NCBI RefSeq assembly: GCF_902703175.1
Contig: NZ_CACRYJ010000045.1
Span: forward strand, 1 to 42,005
Source of the DNA: Occultella aeris
Lineage (GTDB): Bacteria > Actinomycetota > Actinomycetes > Actinomycetales > Beutenbergiaceae
Reading direction: 5' to 3'
Length of the DNA stretch: 42,005 bases
Shown here: positions 8,177 through 16,771 of the stretch, in pieces
Position numbering within the stretch: the stretch's first letter is position 1
Layout: each line of letters opens with the position of its first letter
Translations under genes and position numbers: made by a program
The notes under the pieces: generated by a model
Told to the model about the DNA's origin: nothing
The model's input: the letters and a program-made list of their open reading frames with translations, nothing else
Databases searched by the model: none

Positions 8177-8682
8177 CACGACTCCCGAGCGTCACCACGG
8201 CGCCGACTGTGCCGACCCCCTCGGCCCTGTTGTCGACGCTCGTACAGGAAGTACCAGACCCCCGCTGCCATCAGCGCTGGACCGATCGCGAACATGAGAA
8301 TCACATCTCCAAACTCGCCACCGTTGACCAGATGCACCTGGTCCCCCACGCCGAGAAACCGGGCCGGATACTCCTCGTCGAGCTCGTAGGGAGGCTTGTC
8401 CGTCTCCACCCACGCATCCTCGATCACCACGGCGTCGTCGGCACTCACGAATTGCCCGGACCAGGCACAGAGTTCTCCGCCGCGACCACTCGGCGTACAG
8501 TCCACGGCGTTGGTCGTGAAGACACCCGCGGCGCCCTCACCTCGCGCGACCGACAGGGCCGCGGGAAGGTTGTGCAGAGCCTCCGCGAGGATGAGAAGTC
8601 CACCGAGTGCGAGCACAACCGCCAGAGCAATCCGGCCAAGTCTCGCGAGTTGCTCCACTCGCCCCCATGCGCCCACCGGCAT
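8176..8682 (-). CDS. two-TM membrane protein, unknown function
   Basis: A 168-residue protein with two hydrophobic segments: LGRIALAVVLALGGLLILAEAL (about 15-37) and VILMFAIGPALMAAGVWYFLY (about 128-148). The loop between them is about 90 residues and holds two Cys (VDCTPSGRGGELCAW). The C-terminus is short and strongly basic (RRQQGRGGRHSRRRGD). The likely topology is an extracellular loop between two helices. I start at ATG 8682 because GGAGG lies 4 nt upstream. An in-frame GTG at 8745 would add 21 basic residues but has no ribosome binding site. The pattern recalls DUF3592-like membrane proteins, but I cannot assign it. First gene of the three-gene group. Confidence 0.65.
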   Translation of the reverse strand: MPVGAWGRVEQLARLGRIALAVVLALGGLLILAEALHNLPAALSVARGEGAAGVFTTNAVDCTPSGRGGELCAWSGQFVSADDAVVIEDAWVETDKPPYELDEEYPARFLGVGDQVHLVNGGEFGDVILMFAIGPALMAAGVWYFLYERRQQGRGGRHSRRRGDARES

Positions 8683-8803
8683 CAACCCTCCCTGGCTGTG
8701 ACCGGCCCGCTGTCTCCGCCGTTCCCGCCGCAGCGTATTCGCCACGCCTGGGTCGTGGGGCTCGATTCACGACTCCCACAATGAACCTCGCGCGGCGACC
8801 ACC

Positions 8804-8825
8804 CGTCGCGGATCGAACCGCGTCG
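8804..8825 (-). terminator. possible terminator after rdgB
   Basis: CGTCGCGG and CCGCGTCG flank the loop ATCGAA; seven of eight pairs form. It lies 14 nt beyond the rdgB stop codon. There is no T-tract, as is common in this kind of genome. The stem is weak. Confidence 0.3.
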
Positions 8826-8838
8826 GCCCGGCGGTGTC

Positions 8839-9495
8839 TCAGGCCCGGGCCAGGGCCTGCGCGATGTGCGGAGCCAACGCACGGAAGGCGCGGCCCCGGT
8901 GCGAGATCGCGTTCTTCTCCGCGGCAGTGAGCTCCGCGCACGAGCGGGTCTCGCCGTCGGGCTGCAGGATCGGGTCGTAGCCGAAGCCGCCCTCCCCGCG
9001 CGGGGCGGTGAGCAGCGTGCCGCGCAACTCCCCCAGCTCGACGTGCTCACGTCCGTCCGGAGTGACCAGTGCGGCCGCGCAGACGAAGCCCGCGGCGCGG
9101 TGCTGGGCAGGCACATCCCCGAGCTGGGCCAGGAGCAGGTCCAGGTTCGCCCGATCATCGCCGTGCCGGCCGGCCCAGCGCGCCGAGAAGATCCCGGGCG
9201 CGCCGCCGAGCACGTCGACGGCGAGGCCGGAGTCGTCGGCGACGGCCACCAGACCGGTGTGTGCGGCCAGGGCACGCGCCTTGATCAGCGCGTTCTCGGC
9301 GAAGGTCACGCCGTCCTCGACCGGCTCGGACGCGCCGGTCTGCGCGGCGCCGATGACCTGCTCGGGCGCGAGCGGTGTCAGCCCGGCGAGGATCGCCCGG
9401 AGCTCGCCCACCTTGTGGGCGTTGTGGGTGGCGAGCACGAGCCGCGGCGCACCCGCCTGCGGGACGGAAGCGCCGCCGTCGGGCGTGGTGTTCAC
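8839..9495 (-). CDS. rdgB: RdgB/HAM1 non-canonical purine NTP pyrophosphatase
   Basis: Hydrolyses dITP, ITP and XTP to the monophosphates, keeping damaged purines out of nucleic acids. 218 residues, slightly longer than usual because of about 17 extra N-terminal residues. Family motifs: [12 protein letters not shown] near 22 (substrate-binding THN and Lys), ENALIKARA near 66, [13 protein letters not shown] near 86 (catalytic Asp), FGYDPIL near 171 and EKNAISHRG near 193. The GTG start overlaps the rph stop as GTGA, so the two are co-translated. The rph-rdgB pair is standard in actinobacteria. Confidence 0.95.
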   Translation of the reverse strand: MNTTPDGGASVPQAGAPRLVLATHNAHKVGELRAILAGLTPLAPEQVIGAAQTGASEPVEDGVTFAENALIKARALAAHTGLVAVADDSGLAVDVLGGAPGIFSARWAGRHGDDRANLDLLLAQLGDVPAQHRAAGFVCAAALVTPDGREHVELGELRGTLLTAPRGEGGFGYDPILQPDGETRSCAELTAAEKNAISHRGRAFRALAPHIAQALARA

Positions 9496-10274
9496 GGTGC
9501 CGGCGCGCCGAGGGGACCCGGCGCCGGGCGCCGGGCCAACGGTACGGCGAGCGCCTCGGCCTGCAGTTCGGTCAGTCGCGCGGTGCCGGCGACGGCGAGG
9601 TCGAGGAGCGCGTTCAGCTCGGCCCGGTCGAACGGGACGCCCTCGGCGGTGCCCTGTACCTCCACGAACGAGCCCGACCCGGTCACCACGACGTTCATGT
9701 CGGTCTCGGCGCTCACGTCCTCGGTGTAGGGCAGGTCGAGCATCGGGGTGCCCTCGATGATGCCGACGCTGACGGCGGCGATGGAGTCGGTCAGGACGGT
9801 CGCCTTCTTGGCGACGGCCCCGTTCTCCCGGCCCCAGGCGATCGCGTCGGCGAGCGCGACGTAGGCGCCGGTGATCGCTGCGGTGCGGGTGCCGCCATCG
9901 GCCTGGAGCACGTCGCAGTCGAGCACGATGGTGTTCTCACCCAGCGCGGACACGTCGATGATCGCGCGCAGGGATCGGCCGATCAGCCGGGAGATCTCAT
10001 GGGTGCGGCCGCCGATGCGGCCCTTGACCGACTCCCGGTCCGAGCGGGAGTTCGTGGACCGCGGCAGCATCGAGTACTCCGCGGTGACCCAGCCCTGCCC
10101 GGAACCCTTGCGCCAGCGCGGCACACCCTCGGTGAACGATGCGGTGCACAGCACCCGGGTGCCACCGAACTCCACGAGCACCGACCCCTCGGCCTGGTCG
10201 GACCAGCCGCGGTGGAAGCGCACCGGGCGCAGTTCGTCGGGTCGTCGGCCATCCGTGCGGGTCACATCAGTCAT
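9492..10274 (-). CDS. rph: ribonuclease PH
   Basis: A phosphate-dependent 3'-5' exoribonuclease that trims tRNA 3' ends; normally a hexamer in the cytoplasm. 260 residues, typical length. Motifs include [39 protein letters not shown] and [19 protein letters not shown], with the catalytic Asp in [10 protein letters not shown]-like SAETDMNVV. The ATG at 10274 was chosen over the longer open frame because the family begins right here. A TAGGCT box lies 7 nt upstream, which suggests a leaderless transcript. The stop overlaps the start of rdgB. Confidence 0.95.
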   Translation of the reverse strand: MTDVTRTDGRRPDELRPVRFHRGWSDQAEGSVLVEFGGTRVLCTASFTEGVPRWRKGSGQGWVTAEYSMLPRSTNSRSDRESVKGRIGGRTHEISRLIGRSLRAIIDVSALGENTIVLDCDVLQADGGTRTAAITGAYVALADAIAWGRENGAVAKKATVLTDSIAAVSVGIIEGTPMLDLPYTEDVSAETDMNVVVTGSGSFVEVQGTAEGVPFDRAELNALLDLAVAGTARLTELQAEALAVPLARRPAPGPLGAPAP

Positions 10275-10281
10275 GGGCACG

Positions 10282-10287
10282 AGCCTA
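10282..10287 (-). promoter_or_regulatory. -10 box of leaderless rph
   Basis: TAGGCT on the minus strand, 7 nt before the rph ATG, with no Shine-Dalgarno between them. This spacing puts the transcription start on or next to the start codon. No good -35 is visible. Confidence 0.5.
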
Positions 10288-10354
10288 AGCCAGCGGGGCA
10301 CTCGGTCGGCACAGCGCGGAATGGTCCGGCGCCGGGCCGGGTTGGCATGGGGTG

Positions 10355-11335
10355 ATGGCATCCGAACGGTTCCCGATCTCGCTGCTCGACCGCTCCCGCA
10401 CCCGGGCCGGCGAGGAGCCCGGGCTGGCCCTGCGGGCGAGTGTGCGCCGGGCGCAGCGGGCCGAGGTCCTCGGCTTCCACCGGTTCTGGGTCGCCGAGCA
10501 CCACGCCGTGCCCGGCATCGCGAGCGGGCATCCGCCGACGCTGATGGCCGCGGTCGCCGCGGCGACCCGGTCCATCCGGGTGGGCTCCGGCGGCGTGATG
10601 GTGCCGAACCACCGGCCGCTGCTGGTGGCCGAGCAGGCACTCATGCTCGAGGCGCTGTTCCCGGGCCGGATCGACCTCGGGCTCGGCCGCTCGCTGGGCT
10701 TCACCAAGCCGGTCCGGGCCGCGCTCGGCGTGGAGGGCTACTCCCCCGAGGACTTCGCCCGGGACCTGACCGCGGTGCTCGCCTTCCTGCACGGCACCGG
10801 CCCGGTCACCGCCATGCCACCGCTCCCGGCGCCGCCGGGCATTCACGTGCTCGCGACCGGATCGGGCCTGGGTGTCGCCGCCCGGCTGGGCCTGCCGGTG
10901 GTGGTGGGTGGTCCGGTCCTGTTCGGCGACTTGCGCGGGCTCTCGGAGTACCGCAGTGCCTACCGCCCGAGTCCCGCGTGGCCCGAGCCGAGGGTGACGA
11001 TCAGCCTCGAGGTGATGATCGCCGGGACCGCCGAACGGGCACGCGAGCTGCTGCTGCCCGAGGCGGTGGCGCTCGCCGAGTCCCGGACCACCGGCTCGTT
11101 CGGCCCGTTACGCAGGGTCGGCACCGCGGAGGCCGACGGTCTTCCGCAGAAGGTGCGCTCCGCCGTCGGGCATCACCTCGACCAGGCCGTGCACGGCACC
11201 CAGGCGCAGGTGCGCGCCGAGCTCGGCGACCTCATCCGGCGCACCGGCGCCGCCGAGGTACTGGCGTCCACGTCCACGTTCGACCACGACGCACTGGCCG
11301 CGGCGGACGCCGCCCTGGCGGATCTCGCGGCCTGA
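10355..11335 (+). CDS. MsnO8-like LLM-class flavin oxidoreductase
   Basis: A 326-residue single-chain luciferase-fold oxidoreductase, presumably FMN-dependent. [56 protein letters not shown] and [13 protein letters not shown] are typical of the MsnO8 branch, named after a monooxygenase-like protein of antibiotic clusters but common in soil actinobacteria as orphan genes. Substrate unknown. It is divergent from rph (77-80 bp apart) and runs head-on into ppc. Its TGA stop and the ppc stop share the six bases TGATCA, so there is no intergenic DNA. A GTG one codon earlier is an alternative start. Confidence 0.85.
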   Translation: MASERFPISLLDRSRTRAGEEPGLALRASVRRAQRAEVLGFHRFWVAEHHAVPGIASGHPPTLMAAVAAATRSIRVGSGGVMVPNHRPLLVAEQALMLEALFPGRIDLGLGRSLGFTKPVRAALGVEGYSPEDFARDLTAVLAFLHGTGPVTAMPPLPAPPGIHVLATGSGLGVAARLGLPVVVGGPVLFGDLRGLSEYRSAYRPSPAWPEPRVTISLEVMIAGTAERARELLLPEAVALAESRTTGSFGPLRRVGTAEADGLPQKVRSAVGHHLDQAVHGTQAQVRAELGDLIRRTGAAEVLASTSTFDHDALAAADAALADLAA

Positions 11336-14050
11336 TCAGCCCGTGTTCTGCAGGCCTGCGGCCACTCCGTTCACGGACAGCATCATGACGCGCCGGATCT
11401 GTGCGTCGGTGGCCTGGTCGGAGCCGTCCGTGGAGCGCAGCGCCCGCAGGGCACGCAGCTGGATCAGGGACAGGGCGTCCACGTAGGGGCTGCGCAGCTG
11501 CACGGCCCGGCCGAGCACCCGGTGCCCCGCGAGCAGGCGGTCCTGACCGGTGATGTCCACGATCCATTGCCGGGTCAGGGCCATCTCGTCGAGCACCAGC
11601 TCGGCGAGGTCGTCCCGGTCGCCCAGGGCGAGGTAGCGACGAGCGATCCGCTCGTCGGTCTTGGCCAGGGACATCTCGACGTTGTCGATCATCGTGGCGA
11701 ACAGCGGCCAGCGGGCGTAGGCGTCCCGGAGCACGCCGACGTCACCGACGGCCGCGAGCGCGGTGCCGAGGCCGAACCAGCCGGTCAGGTTGATCCGGGC
11801 CTGCGTCCATGCGAACACCCAAGGGATGGCCCGCAGGTCCTCGAGCGACTCCACGCTCAGCCCGCGGCGGGCCGGTCGCGAACCCAGGGGAAGCCAGCCG
11901 ACCTCCTCCTGCGGGGTCACCTGCGCGAACCAGGCCGGGAACCCGTCCGCCTTGATCAGCTCGAAGAAGCGCTCCCGGGAGGCCGAGTCCAGGCGGGACG
12001 CGACGTCCGTGAAGTCCCGGGCTGCGCCGGCGTTGCGGTCCGCGATCGCCGGGGTGCCCTGGAGCAGGGTCGCGGCGACGACCTGCTCGATGTGGCGGGC
12101 CGCGATCACCGGGTTGCCGTAGCGGGCGAAGATGACCTCGCCCTGCTCGGTCAGCTTGAACCGGCCGTCCACCGAGCCCGGGGGCTGGGCCAGCACGGCC
12201 CGGTTCGCGGGGCCGCCGCCGCGGCCGAGCGCACCGCCGCGGCCGTGGAAGAGGGTGAGGCGGATGTCATTGGCCTCGGCCCATGCGGCAATGCGGCTCT
12301 GCGCCTCGTAGAGAGCCAGGGTGGCCGCGACCGGGCCGACGTCCTTGGATGAGTCGGAGTAGCCGAGCATGACCTCGACGCGGCGCCCGGTGGCGGCCAG
12401 GCGGGTCTGCACCTGCGGCAGACTCAGCATCTCGTCGAGCACCCCAGGCGCGGCCTGCAGGTCCGCGAACGTCTCGAACAGCGGGATGACGTCAAGGACG
12501 GGCGCTTCCTCGGGTGACCCGAGGGCCTCCTCGGCGAGCCGGTACACGTTCGCGAGGTCCTGCGCGCTGGTGGTGAAGGAGACGATGTAGCGGCGGGCGG
12601 CGAGCTGACCGTAGCGGCGCTGGATCGACGCGATCGAGCGCAGCGTCTCCAGGACCTCCTCGCTCATCGCCCCCAGGGGAGTCCCGTCGTCGATCTCGGC
12701 GAGCGTGGCTGCGTGCACCTTCGAGTGCTGCCGTACCTCGAGCTCGGCGAGGTGGAACCCGAACGTCTCCACCTGCCAGATCAGGTGCTGCACCTCGCCG
12801 TAGGCCTTGCGCTCGTCTCCCCCGGCGGCGAGGGAGGACTGCACCACACGCAGGTCCGTGAGCAGTTCCTCGGGTCCGGTGTAGGCCAGGTCGGCGTCCC
12901 GACGACGGGTCGCGTCGATGCGCTCGGCGATCACCAGCATGACCTGCCGGTGCGGCTCGTTCGGAGACCGGACGGCGATGTCCGCCGTCAGTTCGCCGGC
13001 GAGCCGGCGCTGCCGGCTCCAGAGCGCTTCGAGGTCCGCCGAGGCGGGCGTGGTGCCGCCGTCCAGGGTCAGGCTGCGCCCGACGCGCTGGGCCACCCGT
13101 TCGAGCCCGACCAGTACGTGCTCGGCGGCGATGGCCGCGGCAGCCCGGGTGACCGAGGCGGTGACGTTCGGGTTGCCGTCCCGGTCCGCCCCGATCCAGC
13201 TGCCGAGCCGCACGAACGCAGGCGCGACCGGCACGTTGCGGCCGGCGGTGCCAGCATCCGGGCCGAGCAACACGTCCAACTCCCGGTACACCTTCGGGAG
13301 CGTCGTGAACAAGGTCTCGTCGAACACGCCCATCGCGGTGCGGACCTCGTCCAGCGGGGTCGGCTTCTCGGTGCGCAGCGGGGAGGTCCGCCAGAGCGTG
13401 TCGATCTCGGAGAGCAGGTTGCGGCGGTTCTCCTCGAGCGCGTGCGGCCCGCGCCGGGGGTCGTCCCGCTCGGCGATCAGGTCGGTGATACGGCGGATCG
13501 ACGCAGCGACCGCGCGGCGCCGCGCCTCGGTGGGGTGCGCGGTCAGGACGGGGCGGAACTCCAGTTCCGAGACCCGGCGGCGGGCCTCGTCCGCGCCGAC
13601 CTGGTCCACCAGGAACGCCAGGGCGGTCTCAAGGGTCTCCTCCGGCGCGCGTGCCGGCGCCTTCGCGGCGGTGTCCCGCGAGCGCAGCGTGCGCACCCGG
13701 TGGTACTCCTCGGAGAGGTTCACGAGGTGGAAGTAGCACGTGAAGGCCCGGGCGACCTCCTCCGCACGCTCCAGGGTGAACGTCTCCACGAGGGCCTCTG
13801 CTGCATCGAACGCGCCGGTGTCCGAGCCGGAGTAGGCGGCGATGGTGAGCTCGCGCAGCCGCTCGACGTCGGCGAGCAGGTCCGGCCCGCCGCTCTCGGT
13901 GAGGATGATGCCGAGCAGTTCGCCGAGCAGCCGCACGTCGTGACGCAGGGCGTCCGGCATGTCCTGCCGGGCCCCCGTGCGCGAACCGGACGCGATGCCG
14001 GTGGCGGGGGTCTGCGGGGAGGTCGAGGACGCTTCACTCGAGGAATTCAT
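11336..14050 (-). CDS. ppc: phosphoenolpyruvate carboxylase
   Basis: Carboxylates phosphoenolpyruvate with bicarbonate to oxaloacetate, refilling the TCA cycle. 904 residues, the usual bacterial size. Visible signatures: VLTAHPTEARRR with the catalytic His near residue 170, GYSDSSKDVG with the active-site Lys near 568, FHGRGGALGRGGG near 603 and the invariant C-terminal QNTG. The first 30 residues are Ser/Thr/Ala-rich and probably disordered. A TACGCT box 6 nt before the ATG suggests a leaderless mRNA. No terminator separates it from the convergent flavoprotein gene, so the two transcripts may overlap. Confidence 0.97.
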   Translation of the reverse strand: MNSSSEASSTSPQTPATGIASGSRTGARQDMPDALRHDVRLLGELLGIILTESGGPDLLADVERLRELTIAAYSGSDTGAFDAAEALVETFTLERAEEVARAFTCYFHLVNLSEEYHRVRTLRSRDTAAKAPARAPEETLETALAFLVDQVGADEARRRVSELEFRPVLTAHPTEARRRAVAASIRRITDLIAERDDPRRGPHALEENRRNLLSEIDTLWRTSPLRTEKPTPLDEVRTAMGVFDETLFTTLPKVYRELDVLLGPDAGTAGRNVPVAPAFVRLGSWIGADRDGNPNVTASVTRAAAAIAAEHVLVGLERVAQRVGRSLTLDGGTTPASADLEALWSRQRRLAGELTADIAVRSPNEPHRQVMLVIAERIDATRRRDADLAYTGPEELLTDLRVVQSSLAAGGDERKAYGEVQHLIWQVETFGFHLAELEVRQHSKVHAATLAEIDDGTPLGAMSEEVLETLRSIASIQRRYGQLAARRYIVSFTTSAQDLANVYRLAEEALGSPEEAPVLDVIPLFETFADLQAAPGVLDEMLSLPQVQTRLAATGRRVEVMLGYSDSSKDVGPVAATLALYEAQSRIAAWAEANDIRLTLFHGRGGALGRGGGPANRAVLAQPPGSVDGRFKLTEQGEVIFARYGNPVIAARHIEQVVAATLLQGTPAIADRNAGAARDFTDVASRLDSASRERFFELIKADGFPAWFAQVTPQEEVGWLPLGSRPARRGLSVESLEDLRAIPWVFAWTQARINLTGWFGLGTALAAVGDVGVLRDAYARWPLFATMIDNVEMSLAKTDERIARRYLALGDRDDLAELVLDEMALTRQWIVDITGQDRLLAGHRVLGRAVQLRSPYVDALSLIQLRALRALRSTDGSDQATDAQIRRVMMLSVNGVAAGLQNTG

Positions 14051-14056
14051 GGCTCG

Positions 14057-14062
14057 AGCGTA
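14057..14062 (-). promoter_or_regulatory. -10 box of leaderless ppc
   Basis: TACGCT, 6 nt upstream of the ppc ATG on the minus strand; the spacer CGAGCC holds no ribosome binding site. Confidence 0.5.
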
Positions 14063-14117
14063 CCTACGCGGTAGCCCTTCGCCGTCGGGCGTCTCACCGA
14101 GCGACCATGGCCCCGCC

Positions 14118-14891
14118 TCAGAGCCTCCAGGTGGCGCCGGGCTCGGCCAGATCCACCGGCCCGGAGTACGCCGTGAGCGCCTCCGCGTGCACCGTGGCCG
14201 GGGAGGTCCACGGCGGGAGATGAGTCAGCACGAGCCGGCGCGCGCCCGCCCCACGGGCGAGCTCCCCGGCCCGCCGACCGGTCAGGTGGATGCCGCGGAC
14301 AGTGTCCCGGCCCTCCTCGAACGCGGCCTCGCTGAGCAGGAGGTCGGCGCCCTGGGCCGCCTCGGCCACCCCGGCGCACGCGTCGGTGTCCCCGGTGTAG
14401 GTGATCACCCGGGTGCCGTCACCGTTCTCGGCGGGACCGGATATCCGCATCGCGTAAGCGGGGGTGGGGTGCCGCACCACGAACGGGACGATGCTGAGCG
14501 GGCCGATCCGCACGGGGGCAGCGGGGTCCCAGGTGAACACCCGGAACTGGTCGTCGGGAGTGTCGGAGTCCCCACAGATCTGCGCCAGCCGCGCCTGGGT
14601 GCCCTCCGGACCGTGGATGTCCACGCGGGGGTGCGGGGCGCCGGGTCCGTACTTCAGGTACACGTGCAGGGCGGCGGTGTCGACGACGTGGTCGGCGTGC
14701 AGGTGGGACAGCAGCACACCGTCGAGGGTCGCCGGGTCCCCGTGGCGCAGCAGCTGCCCGAACGCGCCGGAGCCGAGGTCCAGGAGCACCCGCCAGGTGC
14801 GTCCGTCGTGATCGGCCTCGACCAGGTAGCAGGAGGACGCCGAGTCCGGCCCGGAGACGGACCCGGACGAGCCGATGACGGTGAGCCTCAT
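14118..14891 (-). CDS. MBL-fold metallo-hydrolase (RNase Z-like fold)
   Basis: A 257-residue metallo-beta-lactamase fold hydrolase, likely cytoplasmic with two zinc ions. LSHLHADHV near residue 60 is the metal-binding HxHxDH motif. [22 protein letters not shown] with the bridging Asp, and LTHLPPW supply the remaining ligands. It is conserved between murI and the rph/rdgB region in many Micrococcales and is close to cyclic-phosphodiesterase and RNase Z-like enzymes, but its true substrate is not established. Its ATG overlaps the murI stop by four bases, so it is translated together with murI. Confidence 0.88.
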   Translation of the reverse strand: MRLTVIGSSGSVSGPDSASSCYLVEADHDGRTWRVLLDLGSGAFGQLLRHGDPATLDGVLLSHLHADHVVDTAALHVYLKYGPGAPHPRVDIHGPEGTQARLAQICGDSDTPDDQFRVFTWDPAAPVRIGPLSIVPFVVRHPTPAYAMRISGPAENGDGTRVITYTGDTDACAGVAEAAQGADLLLSEAAFEEGRDTVRGIHLTGRRAGELARGAGARRLVLTHLPPWTSPATVHAEALTAYSGPVDLAEPGATWRL

Positions 14892-15742
14892 GTGGTGGCC
14901 TCCTCGTCGGCCACCACGATCCGGGGGATCTCCCCGGTGACCTCGGCGGCGCTCTCCGCGCCCACTTCGGGGCCGAGGAACCGACGGGCCAGGCTGGTGA
15001 AGCCGCGCGGGTCACCGGTCGCCAGGAAACGGTGCTCCGGCGGGCTGGCAGCGGTGCGTTCGAGGTCGTGCGCGACGAGCTCGCGGTAGACGTCCTTCGC
15101 GGTCTCCTCGGCGCTCGAGACCAGCGTCACGCCGTCGCCGACGACGTATTGGATCACGCCGGTGAGCAGCGGGTAGTGGGTGCAGCCGAGCACGAGCGTG
15201 TCCACGTCCGCGGCGGTGACCGGGGCGAGGTAGTCGCGGGCCGCCTCGAGCAGTTCCGGCCCGGAGGTGATGCCTCGTTCGACGAACTCCACGAACCGCG
15301 GCGCGGCGGTGGTGACCAGGTTGAGGTGCGGTGCCGCCGCGAACGCGTCCTCGTAGGCGCGCGAGTCGACGGTGGCGCGGGTGCCGATGACGCCGACCCG
15401 GCCGGTGCGGCTGGTCGCCACGGCGCGGCGCACGGCCGGTGCGATGACCTCGACGACCGGGACGCCCATCCCGATCGTGTACCGTTCCCGAGCGTCACGC
15501 AGCACGGCGGCGGAGGCGGAGTTGCACGCGATGACGAGCATCTTGACCCCGGAGCGGACCAGGTCGTCCATGACCGTCAGGGCGTGCGCGCGCACCTGGG
15601 CGATCGGCAGCGGACCGTACGGGCCGTTCGCCGTGTCACCGATGTAGAGGGTCGACTCGTTCGGCAGCTGGTCGATAACGGCTCGTGCCACTGTGAGGCC
15701 GCCGACGCCAGAGTCGAAGATCCCGATGGACGCGTCATTCAC
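14888..15742 (-). CDS. murI: glutamate racemase
   Basis: Converts L-glutamate to D-glutamate for peptidoglycan. 284 residues. The two catalytic cysteines are visible: IACNSASA with Cys73 and LGCTHYPLL with Cys187. [11 protein letters not shown] near residue 8 carries the conserved Asp and GDTANGPYG near 35 the substrate loop. The GTG start has no Shine-Dalgarno, but TACCCT lies 7 nt before it, consistent with a leaderless transcript. It lies 40 bp downstream of the DUF2017 stop. Confidence 0.95.
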   Translation of the reverse strand: MNDASIGIFDSGVGGLTVARAVIDQLPNESTLYIGDTANGPYGPLPIAQVRAHALTVMDDLVRSGVKMLVIACNSASAAVLRDARERYTIGMGVPVVEVIAPAVRRAVATSRTGRVGVIGTRATVDSRAYEDAFAAAPHLNLVTTAAPRFVEFVERGITSGPELLEAARDYLAPVTAADVDTLVLGCTHYPLLTGVIQYVVGDGVTLVSSAEETAKDVYRELVAHDLERTAASPPEHRFLATGDPRGFTSLARRFLGPEVGAESAAEVTGEIPRIVVADEEATT

Positions 15743-15749
15743 GCGACCG

Positions 15750-15755
15750 AGGGTA
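15750..15755 (-). promoter_or_regulatory. -10 box of leaderless murI
   Basis: TACCCT on the minus strand, 7 nt before the murI GTG. It would give murI and the MBL gene a promoter of their own, apart from clpS-DUF2017. Confidence 0.45.
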
Positions 15756-15781
15756 GCCCGGTGCGGCGACGGCGAACCTAT

Positions 15782-16396
15782 TCAATCGGGGAGTGTGGGC
15801 AGCATCACCTGCAGCAGCGACTCCTGCAGCCAGGTCAGCGCCGAGTAGAGCAGGGCGAGCGCCTCACGGATCTCGTCCTCGCCCGGCTCGGCACCCATCG
15901 TGCTCAGCCGGTAGACGTCCTCGGCGTCGGAGTCGGTGCGGATCTCGAGCCGTTCGGCCAGCACGAGCCGCACGTCGGTCAGCGCCGCCGCCCAGTCCAT
16001 GGCGCGCTCGGTCGGCACGTGGATCTTCGTGCCCGGCCGGCGCAACTCGTCGAAGACCATCCGCAGCCGGTCGGCCTTCGCCGACCTGAGGTCCGCCTCG
16101 GTGAGCCGACGGAACTCGTCAGCGACGCCGTCGTCCTCCTTGCTCGCCGACGGCAGCAGGCGCGCCAGCGCCGGATCGGCGGGTGCGCTCACGTCGTCCG
16201 CGGACCACGTCATCGAGGGCCCGACGGCGGAGCCCGCCTCCTCAGGGTCGCTCGCCTCGTCGGGGTGGCCGAGCGGGACCCCGAGCAGCTGGGAGGTGTC
16301 CGCGATCACCCTGGAGATGATCGTCCGCTCGTGCGCGTCGAGCTCGGCCACGTACTCGCCGCGGCGGAAGGAGAAGGCTCGCATCGGCTCAGTCAC
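15782..16396 (-). CDS. DUF2017 family protein
   Basis: A 204-residue actinobacterial protein of unknown function. [23 protein letters not shown] at the start and [22 protein letters not shown] in the second half match the DUF2017 pattern. It is mostly helical, has no membrane segment or catalytic motif, and holds an acidic low-complexity stretch (about residues 40-65). The start overlaps the clpS stop by 8 bases, so the two are co-translated. This fixed pairing hints at a role near the ClpS/ClpP proteolysis system, but that is inference. An internal Met at residue 5 is an alternative start. Confidence 0.9.
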   Translation of the reverse strand: MTEPMRAFSFRRGEYVAELDAHERTIISRVIADTSQLLGVPLGHPDEASDPEEAGSAVGPSMTWSADDVSAPADPALARLLPSASKEDDGVADEFRRLTEADLRSAKADRLRMVFDELRRPGTKIHVPTERAMDWAAALTDVRLVLAERLEIRTDSDAEDVYRLSTMGAEPGEDEIREALALLYSALTWLQESLLQVMLPTLPD

Positions 16397-16697
16397 CGTC
16401 CTGGGAGAGCGTGGCCCACAGGCCGTAGGAGTGCATCGCCTGCACGTCCACCTCCATCTGCTCGCGGGTGCCCGAGGAGACGGCGCTGCGCCCCTCGTTG
16501 TGGACCTGGAGCATGAGCCGGTTCGCCTTCTCGGCGGAGAACCCGAAGTAGGAGCGGAACACGTACGCGACGTAGCTCATGAGATTCACCGGGTCGTTCC
16601 AGACGACGGTGCGCCACGGTCGGTCATGGGCCGGGCGGATGCCCTCCTCGATGTCCGCCTCCGGGGTGGCGACCGGGAGTTGGGTGGCGAGGACCAT
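16389..16697 (-). CDS. clpS: ATP-dependent Clp protease adaptor ClpS
   Basis: Delivers N-degron substrates to the ClpA/ClpC unfoldase. 102 residues, usual length. [17 protein letters not shown] is the adaptor core that contacts the N-terminal residue of substrates, and [10 protein letters not shown] is the conserved helix that follows. The first 25 residues form the flexible N-terminal extension that engages the unfoldase. TACGCT lies 6 nt before the ATG, suggesting leaderless transcription of clpS-DUF2017. It is divergent from pncB. Confidence 0.95.
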   Translation of the reverse strand: MVLATQLPVATPEADIEEGIRPAHDRPWRTVVWNDPVNLMSYVAYVFRSYFGFSAEKANRLMLQVHNEGRSAVSSGTREQMEVDVQAMHSYGLWATLSQDGD

Positions 16698-16703
16698 GCC
16701 CCC

Positions 16704-16709
16704 AGCGTA
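16704..16709 (-). promoter_or_regulatory. -10 box of leaderless clpS
   Basis: TACGCT, 6 nt before the clpS ATG. The spacer is GGGGGC, so a weak ribosome binding site cannot be fully excluded. Confidence 0.45.
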
Positions 16710-16758
16710 GGCGCATCGCCGCGGCGAAATGCCACGCGCGCACTCACCTGCGCACCGT

Positions 16759-16764
16759 TACGGT
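16759..16764 (+). promoter_or_regulatory. -10 box of leaderless pncB
   Basis: TACGGT, 7 nt before the pncB ATG, with no Shine-Dalgarno in between. It faces away from the clpS box 49 bp to the left. Confidence 0.45.
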
Positions 16765-16771
16765 ATGACGC

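Noticed and set aside
8746-8838. tRNA-like T-arm sequences between the membrane protein and rdgB
   Set aside because: GGTTCGATCC on the minus strand and CTCGATTC on the plus strand recall T-loops, but I could not fit an acceptor stem, anticodon arm or D arm around either. The first is better explained as a weak hairpin.
15782-16396. DUF2017 protein as an antitoxin or ClpS partner
   Set aside because: The co-translation with clpS is real, but nothing in the protein itself indicates binding to ClpS or a toxin-antitoxin role, so it is left as unknown.
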